64,000 nucleotides of DNA from Isoetes taiwanensis (Eukaryota; Streptophyta; Lycopodiopsida; Isoetales; Isoetaceae). The stretch spans positions 868,001-932,000 of the forward strand of contig JAJEKV010000136.1 of NCBI GenBank assembly GCA_021234155.1. The letters run 5' to 3'. The notes beneath the pieces were generated by a model. That model saw only the letters and a list, made by a program, of their open reading frames with translations. It had not been told where the DNA came from and did not search any database. Below, piece by piece: positions 45,931 through 57,285 of this stretch. Position numbers and translations under genes: made by a program. The number at the start of each line of letters is the position of its first letter. Positions within the stretch are counted from its first letter, which is position 1.

Positions 45931-46627
45931 TGTGATGAATATGACATGAATCTGCTCTTATTAGATAGAATGACCAGATTTGTGAGATTGTCAAGTAAGC
46001 TTTAATTTTCCTTTCTTCTACTATACCAAAACAGATACCTCAAATCATTATGGATTTTTGAGAGAAGACTAAGAATATGTCTCATGTCTCAAATCATTAT
46101 GAATTTTAATGAGAAGACTAAGAATGTGTCTCATGTCGTTGGGTTTCTGTGAAACATTACGAACTTATATATCATTCTATAACGACCTTCACCCATTGTG
46201 CATCTAACACCTTGTTTTATTTGTGTGCAGATATTTCAAAGTGTGTTATATGTATGCAAATGTCGTGTTTTACATGTACATAAATCGAAGTGTTTTAAAT
46301 GTACTCCGAAGTGTTCTACATGGATGCAAATGACGTGTTTTACAAGTTCGTACAAGTTCTATTGTTTTTATCCGTGCTTGAAAATTATCCCGCGAGTGTG
46401 TATTATTGCTAGAGTGTGTATTATTTTTTCGTGGCCCATTGGATCATGGCATATCCCGCGAGATATCCCATGAGAAGCCTTGTCCTCGGTTCTTCACAAG
46501 TCAAGATGGGGTGAAACTGCCCCATATTGACCCGATTTCTAAGGGGGATTTAAGAAAACCAACTCAATGGTTATGTCAGTATTCCAGAAGCCTGATATAC
46601 AGCACGGCCAACCAAAATAACAGAGCT

Positions 46628-46644
46628 TGGGGAATCGAACCCCA
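46628..46644 (-). other. tRNA-like T-arm (pol III B-box)
   Basis: On the minus strand TGGGGTTCGATTCCCCA forms a perfect T-arm with consensus B-box GGTTCGATTCC. The DNA that would hold the 5' part is occupied by a MITE starting 20 bp away at 46,665. It may be a tRNA or SINE split by that insertion. Confidence 0.4.
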
Positions 46645-46661
46645 ACTAGATTCCAATGCTC

Positions 46662-46860
46662 TTAGGCCCGTTTTCCACAGTAGTCGCAAAATACGACTAC
46701 TGTGGAAAACCATATATGACACCATTTGTGACTCCATTTGATACCATATATGACACCATTTGTGACTCCAGGGCTAAAAATATGAAAAAATAAGACACAT
46801 CTTATTTTTAGTTATATCTCCTCCATATAAAAATATGTTAGCAGTGGAAAAAGATGACGT
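46662..46860. mobile_element. PIF/Harbinger-like MITE, partial copy
   Basis: After TTA the sequence starts GGCCCGTTTTCCACAGTAGT and carries a perfect 16-bp hairpin stem (TTTTCCACAGTAGTCG, loop CAAAATA, then its mirror). Inside, ACACCATTTGTGACTCCA is tandemly repeated, and GAAAAAATAAGACACATCTT is shared with 51,270-51,300. Same family as the element at 51,035. The right end is not definable. Confidence 0.55.
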
Positions 46861-47544
46861 GGCTTGAGGAGAAAAATGTATGTGGAGTGTGTGATGTGGC
46901 TTAGAAAAATATGAGGTGGACGTATGGAAAAAAATCCAAGTGGATGGGAGTACTGAGTGGATAGGGACGGACGGAAACGTGGGTGAAGTGCATGATAGAA
47001 GAAGGACGAAGCGACAGTTTCGTTTGGCGCAACGATTTTGTGCAGGCCCTAACGGGACTGAATTTTCTTTCTATTTGCTATGTGTAGATGCACAGGACTC
47101 TTCTGCAGTGGAAAAGAGTGAGTGACGAATTCAGCAAAGGAGACGAAATTCCAGGTAAGAATGGAGCTTTTAAGGGGAATAGCGATTATAGAAGAATAGG
47201 AATGGCTCGTGTTTGTTTTCACGAAGGATTTTAGGCAAACGAGAGGAATTAGGTAAGAGCATAAACAAAGTGAATGCTTGCTGCTGTTTTCTTTGGATGG
47301 TTTGCTTACATCATGATACAATGTTTTTCTCTGGTAGGGATACTGTTGACTTGGAGTTAGATGGAAGGAGGGTAAACGGATAATTGGAAAAGAAAAGGAA
47401 CGATTCCAGGTTGTTTTGGTCTTCTTTGCTCTGTGGATGTCTATATATAAGATAGATTGTTTACGTTGATGTATAGGTTAAAGTTTTTTGTTTTTCGTAG
47501 ATGTATGTAGGATGATAGATAGGCCTGGCGAATGCTCAGAGAGA

Positions 47545-48060
47545 ATTAATGGACTTTAGGAGATTATTTAGTCTAAGAGCCGTATGCCAAAGACCGGAAG
47601 GCAAGATGATGCATGCACACGTATTGGTAAATGGGTTCTGATCTTTGATTTATGAAACACCCTAATTGATACGTATGGTAACCTGCTGGATGCATTCGGG
47701 ATATTAAACACATGAATGGAACTGGTAACGTCTCTTGGACTGCCATGATTGCAGCATGCATAAGAAATGAGCAAGGTGAAGAAGCTCTTCTGTTATTTCA
47801 AGATGTGCAATACAAAAATTTGGTACTGGATGAAGTAGCATTTGTCAGTGTCCTAAATGCCTATGTAGATTTTGTAATGCTGCAAGAAGACAGGCAAAAT
47901 TTATTGGCAAATTGCAAGTTGCGGATTGGAAAGGAGCGGGGCTGTGGCTACAGCTCTTATCAATAAGATTTAAGATTTGACCAACAAGATACGGTTGCAT
48001 GGAATGTTATACTGGCGTCACTGTCAGAATGGGCATGGCAACACGGTTCCTCATTTTGAA
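47545..48060 (+). pseudogene. PPR protein fragment
   Basis: Blocks in different frames read KMMHAHVLVNG, TLIDTYGNLLDAFGIL, NGTGNVSWTAMIAACIRNEQ, GEEALLLFQDVQYKNLVLDE, VAFVSVLNAY and TVAWNVILASLSEW. These are the alternating long and short repeat wordings (N.VSWT.MI.AC...G..EAL.LF..M...G...D...F.SVL.AC) of plant PLS-class PPR proteins, which bind organellar RNA. Stops (after VNGF and INK) and frame changes mark it as a pseudogene; no start, targeting peptide or E/DYW tail is visible. Confidence 0.75.
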
Positions 48061-48221
48061 ATATGCCCAACATGCAGTTTGGAGGATCAAAACGAGACCA
48101 ATTTGGAGCCACATTGCCGGTCGTTTTTCTAAAGTCGCAATTTCAGATTTTGCTATCAAGGTTAATTGGAAGCATTGCTTAGTCTTCGTTCAAGGTTTAA
48201 GTTTCCCTAATCTTATTGTAC

Positions 48222-48339
48222 CAGTTCATGGCATATGGGATGCCATTCTGGCATGTACCGGTGGGGTCCCGCGACCGGCGTTAGCCGGGAGCGGGTCACC
48301 GGTGCATGCCAGAATGGCAGACCATATGCCATGAACTGA
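48222..48339. repeat. Long hairpin, about 54-bp stem
   Basis: CAGTTCATGGCATATGG and GCCATTCTGGCATG on the left are mirrored by CATGCCAGAATGGCAG and CCATATGCCATGAACTG on the right, with few mismatches. The centre is a GC-rich turn at about 48,281. It could be a MITE remnant or a small-RNA precursor-like fold. No coding similarity. Confidence 0.8.
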
Positions 48340-49054
48340 CAATATGGTACTTGGGGAGCCAAAAAAATTTCTCCCTTCCTCCAGCGATGGCGCCCGCAGA
48401 GCAACATATGGCGATGGCGATGCAACGGCGGGGTCTGCAAGCGATGTTTGAGCTTTGCAGCGACGGCTTTCTTTTGTATTATCCTTTCTTTTTTGCTATC
48501 GACTTCCTTCTGTGTCCAAAGCTCTGTTTCTTTAGCCGATGTAAGCCCATTTCCTTTCTTCTTAGTGACAGCAGCTTTGCGCTAGGGCAGAGGTTTGCGG
48601 CAACAGGTCGAAAAGGGGTTTGGTTGCATCTGCTTGAACAGACTTGAAAAGGGTTTTTGTGCATCAGGGCTTTTTCCAGATCGAGTTCAAACAGGGTTAT
48701 AAAGATAGCTTCTTTCAAATTTGGCTGAATCCTTTCTTGCTTTCGACACTAAGCTTCCTTTCGAGATTCTTCTTCTTCCGTTTTCTGCAGCAAAAAAAGG
48801 AGATTCAGAGCTACAGATATGTCCAAGCTAACGTTACCGCCATTTCTACAGGCTAAACAAATCGAGACATGGCCGGATTCAAGCTATGGCTTTGTCCAAA
48901 GAATCAGTCGAATGAAAAAAAAAACAGAGTAACCTACTGGAAACCGGACATGCGGAATGGTCGACCCAAGATACCATTCTGCAATGGAATGGTATGCCAC
49001 GTGGCATCACCAGAATAACCCAACGCCAAATTTGGCGACCCAAGTACCATATTG
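48340..49054. mobile_element. Non-autonomous TIR element
   Basis: The left end CAATATGGTACTTGGGGAGCC is mirrored by GGCGACCCAAGTACCATATTG at 49,034-49,054 (19 of 21 match). The same phrase in altered form (CGACCCAAGATACCATTCTGC) sits internally near 48,960. No open frame of note and no clear target duplication, so the superfamily is not assigned. Confidence 0.5.
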
Positions 49055-49261
49055 CTATGTTTCAGGTTTTGTCTGGCATTGCAAAATCCTGTTTGCAGGT
49101 AAGAGAAGCAGCGGCATAAGGAAAAGTGGTTCCCACTTTTGGAATCCAGCGCAGAGGTTCTGGAAAGCTCTTTTAAGATACTATGTTTTTCTATCACCTC
49201 AGCACCTGGAGATGAGAATCTCAAGATTCATGTCCATGCTTTAGTGACTGGATAAGGGAGT

Positions 49262-50449
49262 CATGGAATAAATTACTACTCCTATATTTTAGTGTAGCCA
49301 AAATAGGTTAAGCTAAACTACCTTCAAATTGGGGCTAGAAGTTTCTAACACTTGGCTAAATGAAATGGTTTTTCTCCATCACAGTTTCTTGCTTTTGGCT
49401 AAACTTTCACAAAATGGAAAGGCAAATATTAGCCATCACGCTATAATGCATTAGGGATTTTTTGAGATCATAAAAGGGCCTTCTAAGAACTGCTGACTAA
49501 GCTGTATGAACTACCAATCAGCAGTTATAACTGACTCACTGGATCACATTTTCTAGCACAAGTATTGATAGAAAAGTCCAAATGAGCTTTTGTTTGGTGC
49601 AATAGATAGATCTCATTGAGATCTTTCCAAGCTTGGGTGGTTTGCATATCTTTTAGCCCCCTAGGATAGTAAAAAATGGTAAAAACCATATTTTTTGGAG
49701 TTTTGACAATCATAAGTAGTTAAAATATGTGCAAAGCACCTAAGGTTAGAAAGATCTCAACGATATCTATCTATTGCACTAAACGAAAGCTCATTTGGAC
49801 TTTTCTATCAATAGTTATGCTAGAAAATGTGATCCAGTGAGTTAGTTATAACAGTTTTGCTGACTGGACCTGTCAGGCTCTGATTTCTGATTGGTGGTTC
49901 ATTTAGCTTCATTTGGCTTAGTTGGCATGTTTTGAAGGCCCTTTTTTAATCTCAAAAAAACCCTAATGGATTTAAAAAAATCCAAGCATTCTGGCAAAGA
50001 CATTGAATTTATTGTAAGTACATAAATCAAGACACGAACATATATGAACATGCTCAAAAACCTAAAAGAAAAGGGCACAACTTTGTTCCTTTTCCTCTAA
50101 TGCTTTAAATTTGTACTTGGAACGAGAAAGAAAGGGAAACAAAAACAAGAAACATAATCTCTATTTGAAATTTCTTAAAGTTAGTACATAAATTGGTGTT
50201 GAATTTCGGGCTAATCTATCCATTTTTCCAAGCCCACTCTATCTTAGGTTTAGCTAATCAATGTCCCGATGGATATGTCTGGAGGTAAAGGTTTGGCTAT
50301 TCAACCTAAAAACTCACTTGGACGGCAAAAAAATTGGGCTAAAATTTTCTTTTTTTTGGGCATTTTTTCCATTTACTTTAGCCGTTTTTCTTGGCAAAAC
50401 TGCTACAAAATAGCCATTTGGCTAATCTTAGCCGTTATTTTATTCCATG
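49262..50449. mobile_element. hAT-like non-autonomous element, 1,188 bp
   Basis: The ends are CATGGAATAAATTACT and the mirror TTATTTTATTCCATG. A perfect 8-bp target duplication AAGGGAGT flanks it (49,254-49,261 and 50,450-50,457), the length expected for hAT. The terminal 150 bp carry repeated GCTAAA/TTTAGC words shared with the element at 63,376-63,978. No transposase was seen, so an autonomous partner elsewhere is required. Confidence 0.88.
49521..49860. repeat. Fold-back nested in hAT-like element
   Basis: Arms at about 49,521-49,645 and 49,741-49,858 are inverted copies at roughly 88% identity. Shared words include ACTCACTGGATCACATTTTC and GAAAAGTCCAAATGAGCTTT. It may be a second MITE inserted in the first. 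Confidence 0.75.
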
Positions 50450-50457
50450 AAGGGAGT

Positions 50458-51030
50458 TGATAAAGGCCTTTACTGAGGTTAAAGTTTAATATAATGTTAG
50501 ATATTTCACATCTGCACAAAATATCCAAGATGAATGCCAATTTAGCGGACCATTGAAGATCCAACCAAAAATCTGTCATCAGTAATTGACTCAAGGTATC
50601 TCATGTTGGCTCAACGTGACCTATAATATTTCATATTCTTCATTAATTTATGCCATGTCTGTTCGTATTGCAGATATTCGAGCTGTTAATAGATGCCTTA
50701 TGGAGCTGCAGCACAGGACTTTAGTAGATATATGATATCCGTCTGCTTATTGAGCTTGGAATTAGTGCAATACCTTTTATTAGCACCTTCAAAGACATGG
50801 TCAATCAAATACAACAATAATATAAGGTCATTAAACCACACTACAAACTTAACTACCACGACAAAAGAATGGAAATAAAAATTATGAACCACTGACAAAC
50901 AATTTCACAAATAACACTATTATCAGACCTACAATATATTAAAACCTAATCTATTAAAATCATTTACCATCCAACTAATGTGGCGGCAACGTCGCGACAT
51001 GCCTGTCTTGTTTCAAATAAGACTATGTGT
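50458..51030. other. No gene recognised
   Basis: No recognisable coding or repeat feature between the two MITEs. Confidence 0.4.
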
Positions 51031-51034
51031 CTTA

Positions 51035-51453
51035 GGCCCTTTTTCCACGGTAGTCCTATCTCTAAAAGTTACATATTTTATCCAATGATGTTTGGCCACC
51101 TATTGTCTTAAAAGTAAATCACTTTTCCACTATAAAAATAAGACATGTCTTATTTAGGTTCGGAATAGGTTTGAATACCAAATGGAGTCTTATTTTATTC
51201 TGGGGGATTTCCCCCGCCGTAAAATAAGACACCTGGTCTTATTTGAATATATAACTAAAAATAACTAAAAATAAGACGTGTCTTATTTTTTCATGCTTTT
51301 CCACTAGCATTTTAGTGGTGTCATATTTTATGACTACCATGCAGTGGAAAAACAAGTTTAGATTTGTGTGTCTTATTTTAGCCTTGGAGTCACAAATGGT
51401 ATCTTATATGGTATATGACAGCCATATTTTGTGACTGCTGTGGAAAAAGGGCC
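51035..51453. mobile_element. PIF/Harbinger (Tourist-like) MITE, 419 bp
   Basis: The TIRs GGCCCTTTTTCCACGGTAGT and the mirror of GGCCCTTTTTCCACAGCAGT bound it, with the 3-bp target duplication TTA on both sides (51,032-51,034; 51,454-51,456). A G-C initiated TIR plus TTA duplication is the PIF/Harbinger pattern. AAGACATGTCTTATTT-type palindromes fill the interior. No ORF. Confidence 0.75.
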
Positions 51454-51456
51454 TTA

Positions 51457-51645
51457 TTTTATGGGGGGGGGAAATCCCCCGGAATAAAATAAGACTCCAT
51501 TAACAATCCAAACCTATCTCGAACCTAAATAAGACATGTCTTATTTTCATAGTGGAAAAGTGAAATTTTTTTAAGACAATAGGCGGCCAAACATCATTTG
51601 ATAAAATATGTGACTTTTAGAAATAAGACTACCATGGAACTAGTC
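51457..51645. repeat. Inverted partial copy of the adjacent MITE
   Basis: This stretch is the reverse complement of about 51,048-51,230 at roughly 90% identity, giving a 600-bp fold-back overall. It shares AAATAAGACATGTCTTATTT and GGCCAAACATCAT. Its outer TIR is lost (CCATGGAACTAG in place of the GGCCC end). Confidence 0.8.
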
Positions 51646-52820
51646 AAAAGCACGTTTGGTTAGTTCGCTTAGGAATTTAGTTGGTATAATAATTTGAGTG
51701 TTTCAACAATCCAAGAGGAAAAATATAATTGTTTTGGTCTTAAAATACAACCAACCATATAGTAGCCTCCACTTGTAATGTAACCTCCACTTATTAGTCC
51801 TAATATTGGATTGTCACTACACACCTAGCTCTTTGAGATGCAATCCATTTAAGCATATTCTCTCTCCCTCCCTCCCTCCCCCCCTCCCCTTCCCCCTCTC
51901 CCTCTCTCTCCCTCCCCCTCTCTCTTTCTCGGACTTAAGCGTACGCAAACTATTGTTACTAATAAAGGCATGCATAGATGCTCTTCTTACTATGTCACTT
52001 CGTAAACCCATGACTTTCGTCTCTTTCTATATGGGTCCAAGGAATCGTCACTGTATCTACTTGCAACAACGTACTTATTCATGAACTGGTGGAAGTTGTG
52101 CCTTTAAGAGAAGCTACTGCTATAAACACTGCAAGTTTTGCTTATAATAGCATCTGCTACACTGCAAGTTTTGCTTATAATAACATTTGCTGCGACATTT
52201 CCTCTCTTATTCATGGAAGAGATGACCAGGAATGACTGAACATGAAAGGGACTTTTACTTGACAACAATTGTGAATATCTTCGTTAAATGCTGAAACAAT
52301 TTGAAGAATGTCAAACCATTATCTATAATTGATCATTTTTAGCAAACACCACTTGTACCATCCAAAATAAAATGCGACTACCACAAAACTCGATCCAACA
52401 GACTACTTTTGCATGAAAGCCCAAAGCAGTCTTTGGTGGGAGAAAGATGAATTTCTTTTAACCTTAGAGGAATACATAAGCACTTACTTAAAACATAAGC
52501 CTCTTATAGGGCAAGATTTGGGTGAAGCATGTGTCCCATGCAGTTGAACATGCCCTTCTATCCTGGTTGTGGTGATCCCATTTAGGTAAATGTTAATTGG
52601 TACTTAATAAAATATATTAAGGCATTTGACACTTTTATTTGTTGCAAAAGATGGCTAACACGGGCCATACTATCACCTATCCATATTGTGACTAGATTAT
52701 TTTGTTACTACCCATCCATCCATCATCGAGGACTTGGAAGTGGGACCTCTCCAAGAGAACTCCATGCCATAGAGATAATTGTTAATTCCATTATACAATC
52801 TCTGAAATATCTAGCCCTCT
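51646..52820. repeat. Polypyrimidine tract; no gene
   Basis: A CCCT/CT-rich strand-asymmetric tract of about 75 bp spans 51,860-51,935. Nothing else was recognised in this interval. Confidence 0.5.
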
Positions 52821-52824
52821 CAGC

Positions 52825-53066
52825 GTAGGTCTGTCCACCACAAACATCAGAAAACTGATAAAAGTAATGTTGTATAGCTCTATACAGTCCAGCTGCATTT
52901 ACCTTTTGTATGATGATCCTAGCAAAGGAAATGGAGAAGATGAAAGGGTAGGTCTGTCCATCACAAACATCAGAAAACTGATAAAAGTAATGTTGTATAA
53001 CTCTATACAATCCAACTGCATTTACCTTATGTATGATGATCCTAGCAAAGGAAATGGAGAGATGAA
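52825..53066. repeat. Tandem duplication, 123-bp unit
   Basis: GTAGGTCTGTCCACCACAAA through GCAAAGGAAATGGAGA is repeated at 52,948 with about six differences. On the minus strand the unit is open and reads FARIIIQKVNAAGLYRAIQH, so the duplication also duplicates an open frame of unknown nature. Confidence 0.88.
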
Positions 53067-53944
53067 GGGCTTCATCTTCCAGTATGCAGAGAGAGGATCT
53101 ATGGCAACTTGATGAGTAAACTGCCTCAGATCTGTTTGAATGAATATGTGAATTCAGTAGAATAGAATATCAAACCTCTTCTTGAATAACTTTCCTCAAG
53201 ACAGTGAAAGATATAAAGTATCATCCCTTGTGTTGGCTTAACTGTTATGTTACTCAAGAGAAGTAGGAAGCAAATTATAAATTTATCCCATAAGTTACAA
53301 GAAGCTTGATGATTTTATACTGTTATACCTATACCTATCTTTATCATAAATATATGTCCTTGCAAAAGCTACCGCCCCAGGCAATGGGTGTTTTATAGAT
53401 TAAAATATGTGCATCGGCAACACCACATATGCTTCATAATGGTTGTATACTCCTTTGTGGTTCCCAAAAATCAAAATATGTGAACAAAGTGATGTCACAA
53501 AGGTGGCATGGTGTATTTCCAAATACAAACATCATGCTCACAACAATTCAATCCTCAGCCTGTTTTATAGCCCCAATGCTACCACAAGCCTTTAATACTT
53601 GAGAATATGTGGAATTCCATCACTTTATTGCATGTCTTCAAAACATTTGAGAGCGAGACCCCCCCTCATCATTTTGGCAGTAACCTGTAATCACTTATCT
53701 TCTATGCCACAACCAATCACGAGTTGCCAGGTTGTCAACAAATATAAGCCTCTGTCTCCCACATTTATTTTACATGTCAACAAGCATATGATCTATATTG
53801 AATTCTAACCCACATTTAACGTCCGTCTCTGCATAAACAATCTAGGGCACAAAGGCCATCACCATGCCCACAATCCACAAACAATGAACAGATAGACAAA
53901 ATCATTCTCAGCAGCATTCTTCAGTGTAGTCCACTAATATGTTC
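53067..53944. other. 3' flank of transporter exon; nothing recognised
   Basis: Likely holds the 3' UTR of the minus-strand transporter exon. No other feature was recognised. Confidence 0.35.
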
Positions 53945-54449
53945 CTAAAAACCTGCTTGATCCTTTTTTGCATACAGAGAAATATAGACTCTCTTAGTTC
54001 TAGATGTTAGCACCAGGCTGGGCATGGTTGCTACTATGCAAACCCCAGTCATGATTATGTATGTTAACTGGAAGCGTGAGGGCCCAAAACAATGTACTTC
54101 ATTAGAAGCGAGATGCTTCTGGCGCTCAACTTCTCTGTCATAAATAGAACCTGCTATCACTCCGGAGAAGAGCATAGATCCGCCTGGATTTGCCACAGAC
54201 AGTATATTGTACAGAACCCCAAAGCTTTTCAATCCAAAAAGCTCTGATGCTATTGGTAGAACTATAGACCAAATAGAACTATAGCCAAATCCACAAAACA
54301 TAGTTCCAAGGTACAAAGATCCAGGAAAGGCTATGACAAACATTACATGGCCAATTGCAATTATGAGGTAAGATGTTGCCACCGTAATTCCTCTTGGAAA
54401 GATATACTCCATGCGGACATAAACAAGAAAGATCTGATCAAATGCTCGA
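53945..54449 (-). CDS. NFD4-like MFS transporter, last exon
   Basis: The segment opens after a CTTTAG acceptor (54,450-54,455) and runs to a stop at 53,945, about 167 residues. It reads VRMEYIFPRGITVATSYLI, GTMFCGFGYSSIWSIVLPIA, SELFGLKSFGVLYNILSVAN, PGGSMLFSGVIAGSIYD and RLT/QLTYIIMTGVC. The SELFGLK(S/N)FG..YN....ANP.GS..FSG wording is diagnostic of plant nodulin-like/NFD4-type major facilitator proteins, whose C-terminal half this is; four hydrophobic segments are visible. The exon itself has no lesion. A gypsy LTR starts 80 bp upstream, in the preceding intron, and no other exon was found in the window, so it is either part of a gene extended by transposons or a stranded exon. Confidence 0.8.
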
Positions 54450-54529
54450 CTAAAGGTATGTCATATAATCTAATTTCTGGCCCAAAACTAGGTAATTCTT
54501 GGATTCAAACATATGCCTTCCATCATGGA

Positions 54530-56102
54530 TGTGACGCTCCCAGAACATATACGACACTCGGGCGTATACATACGGGGACTTTCCCCTCCCATGGCAACCA
54601 ACTTGCCATGAGCAGGGCCCTCCGTCTAACTCGGACCATCTATGGAAAGATGCTTGAGTGAAGGTCACAGAGGTGTCATTCGGCCCACGCCTTCAATGGG
54701 GCTCTTATGTCGCGGAAGCGTGCATACAAGGTTAGCACACAGCATAATCGTATCATAAATATCCACCACGAAGGGCGGCACATCCATCCAACTGATGATA
54801 ACAGAGAAGATGCATTTAATACTAGGGAAAACACCCCAAAATCCATGGTTCTACCCTGGCTCAGACTCCAGTGAAGATCGACTGACGGCTAGGTCTCAAG
54901 AGATCAGCAGACCGAATCTTGGCATGGCGTTGGCTGGCATAGAACATCGGCTAGGGTTGTCCACTCCATCCGCCCCTCCTGTGCACACTTTGCAGATGAG
55001 TCGAATCATGCTATGGCATCACTATAGCCTTCCGGAGACGCAGACTCAAGGTACCACCCTTCAAGTCTACTCCAGGTTACATCTCCCTAGTCCGATGAGG
55101 CAGGTCGGGGAAGTGTCCCCTTCCAGGATCGCAGCGGTTCCATGGGTGAGCTAGAGAATAAGTGCCGCATCAGCGACCCCCGCATCTGTACCCGACCTAC
55201 TCCCCTAACTTTATCATCAAAGTGCAGGATGCCCCATACGGGTCACACCTCTGCACCCAGGGAGTGTCAGACCCATACCCGGCCCTCTACGTGACCGGCT
55301 ATCAGGCCTAGCCCACTGTAGGAGTCTCAGGAGCCTTTTATGTTCGTGCAAGACCCCACCCCCACTTCACCACTGCGTCCCTTCTCTGGTGCTGAGCAAT
55401 TCCATAGCATCCACGGCTCGGTGGTCTCTTGTGCACAGGCCGCATTTACTGGGTACCAGGGAAACTACTAGGAGCATACTAAGAGCATAAGGCCCGGAGG
55501 TCTCTACCCCCCTTTAATCCCTGCTTTACGGAAGGCTAACAGAGTACCATAGATTCATCCATCCATACATAACAAAGCATAATCCATAATTGATACATAA
55601 TCCTAAGTATCAGAGAAGAGTTAATCCTAAACAAAGACAATCAGAGAAGACTGACTGAGGCGCTAGCCCTAGAGATATCAAGCTAGTCTATCCACTAACC
55701 CGAATTTCTGCTAGATCCATTATCCTGTGGCATCTCCATCTTCAAGCAACTTGGGCGCTCAGCAGCTCCTCCTCTTGGTTCGATTTGGGGGTCCAAATGG
55801 GATAGGGATCCAATTTGATACCCCAAGTTAGCATTCTCCTACTGGCCAATCGAATTTGGCCAGGTGGCACCTTCCTAATTAATCAAATATCCTAACTTAA
55901 TTAACCTAATTAAGTTGATTAGATAATGCTTCCTTATTTATAGGTAATTAACCTTTAATGACCCCTTTATTAATTTAGCATAGCTAAATTAATCCCTTTT
56001 AGGTCAACCCCCTAGGTTAAAATACCCCATGGTGGCGTATCTTTACTGTGTGACGTGTCAGTATATTTATACGTATACCGTATAAATACGGGAAACGTCA
56101 CA
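54530..56102 (-). repeat. Ty3/gypsy 3' LTR
   Basis: TGTGACG at 54,530 and CGTCACA ending at 56,102 form the inverted ends. On the minus strand the LTR start is preceded by TAAGGGGGGAGAA (56,103-56,115), a standard polypurine tract. Just inside the minus-strand start is the palindromic CCGTATTTATACGGTATACG region, a candidate TATA area in the other LTR copy. Confidence 0.85.
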
Positions 56103-56115
56103 TTCTCCCCCCTTA

Positions 56116-56622
56116 GAAATAATGCTGACCTCAGCATTGAGGTAGCTAAACAAGTGGTGCACACTCGAAGAAACTGAAATATAAGAAATTATACACAAGA
56201 AAGGAAGGTAATTCCTTATTTCCGAAGGTAATAACATCAAAGTTTAAGGCATAAAAGAGTTTAAGCACCAAGGTGCATTTCACATGATTATAATAAGGAA
56301 AAGGTTGAAGGACCGAAGTCCAGTATCAAAGATTGCAGTGACAAAAAGGTAACACATGTAGGTAAGAGAGAACTGGAGAAGTCGGGCGATCAGCAACCCG
56401 CTATACATGGGCAGGTCACGTACTGCTCACTGGCCTGCACATGTCAATACGTCAGTATATATAGATAATATAAGTAGGTTGTGGTTGAAGGGACCACCCC
56501 CTATAAGAAAGAAAAGAAAACCCTATCTACAAGGGAACCTATCATGCCTATGGTTCGCAATTCATTGCGGCATAAGGAATGGCCAAGTTCCCATTGTAGC
56601 CGAGATGAACGCGGCCTATCAA
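56116..56622. other. Gypsy 3' internal untranslated region
   Basis: It lies between the end of the chromodomain frame and the polypurine tract. No independent gene was seen. Confidence 0.5.
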
Positions 56623-57285
56623 CTACATGCTTTCGAAGCAATTCGCGGTCATGCCAACATTGACAATACACCACGTCCTAGAGAACACGAAGGTGATCTC
56701 ATCATCGGTAACTATTGTTAACCACGATGCATCTACCCCTCTACTATATGATTCTCGGCGAATGAAGCCTTCAAGCTTACCGCCGGGTGCGGGGTTGATA
56801 GCATCGTTGATGGTGCGGCCCTGAGATTCCCGCATGAAGTCTGGATAGTGCTTCTCAAGGTCTATCTTCATCACCCAAGTAACATCCGCAACTGGTAAAT
56901 GCTTCCACTTAAGCAAGTATTGCAGCATTTGAGTCCTTCTGGTCTGCTTATAAGCTCGATCAAGAAGAGATTCAGGCACTATATCTAAATGCTCTTCTGT
57001 CATTTCAAGGAGGGTGGGTGTATCCAAGATCTCCTCTGGATCTGGGGTATGTTGCTTCAGAAGACTCACGTGAAAGACCTTGTGGATCTTCAAGCGGGGT
57101 GGCAAATCCAAGCGATATGCCTGTTCTCCAACACGTTCAATGATCTTGAACGGCCCAGCCCATCTGGGTGCCAGCTTCTTGCAGTTACCAATCTTAAGCT
57201 TGGCTTGTTTAACCTTAATCTTGAGCCAAACCGATTCGCCCACCTGGAAGACTCGTGGGGTCCGGAGTAAGGCATTGATAACCAT
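56623..57285 (-). pseudogene. Chromovirus integrase tail and chromodomain
   Basis: The 220-residue frame opens FQVGESVWLKIKVKQAKLK and has the GPF/Y module (APRWAGPFKIIERVGEQAYR, residues 39-58), then HKVFHVSLLKQH. A chromodomain follows near 95-150 (EHLDIVPESLLDRAYKQTRR and YLLKWKHLPVADVTWV). In chromoviruses this tail steers integration by reading histone marks. The start is artificial: the upstream integrase core is cut off by the truncation at 57,285. Confidence 0.88.

Larger units (their letters stand above)
54530..57285 (-). mobile_element. Truncated Ty3/gypsy chromovirus
   Basis: It comprises a 1,573-bp 3' LTR (54,530-56,102), a polypurine tract and the end of pol, all on the minus strand. 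The LTR ends are TGTGACG and CGTCACA. Pol homology stops near 57,285, where unrelated sequence begins. Gag, protease, RT, most of integrase and the 5' LTR are missing, so it cannot move. Confidence 0.85.

Noticed and set aside
48306-48647. 113-codon ORF starting in the hairpin
   Set aside because: It begins inside the 48,222-48,339 inverted repeat and crosses into the TIR element with no protein similarity.
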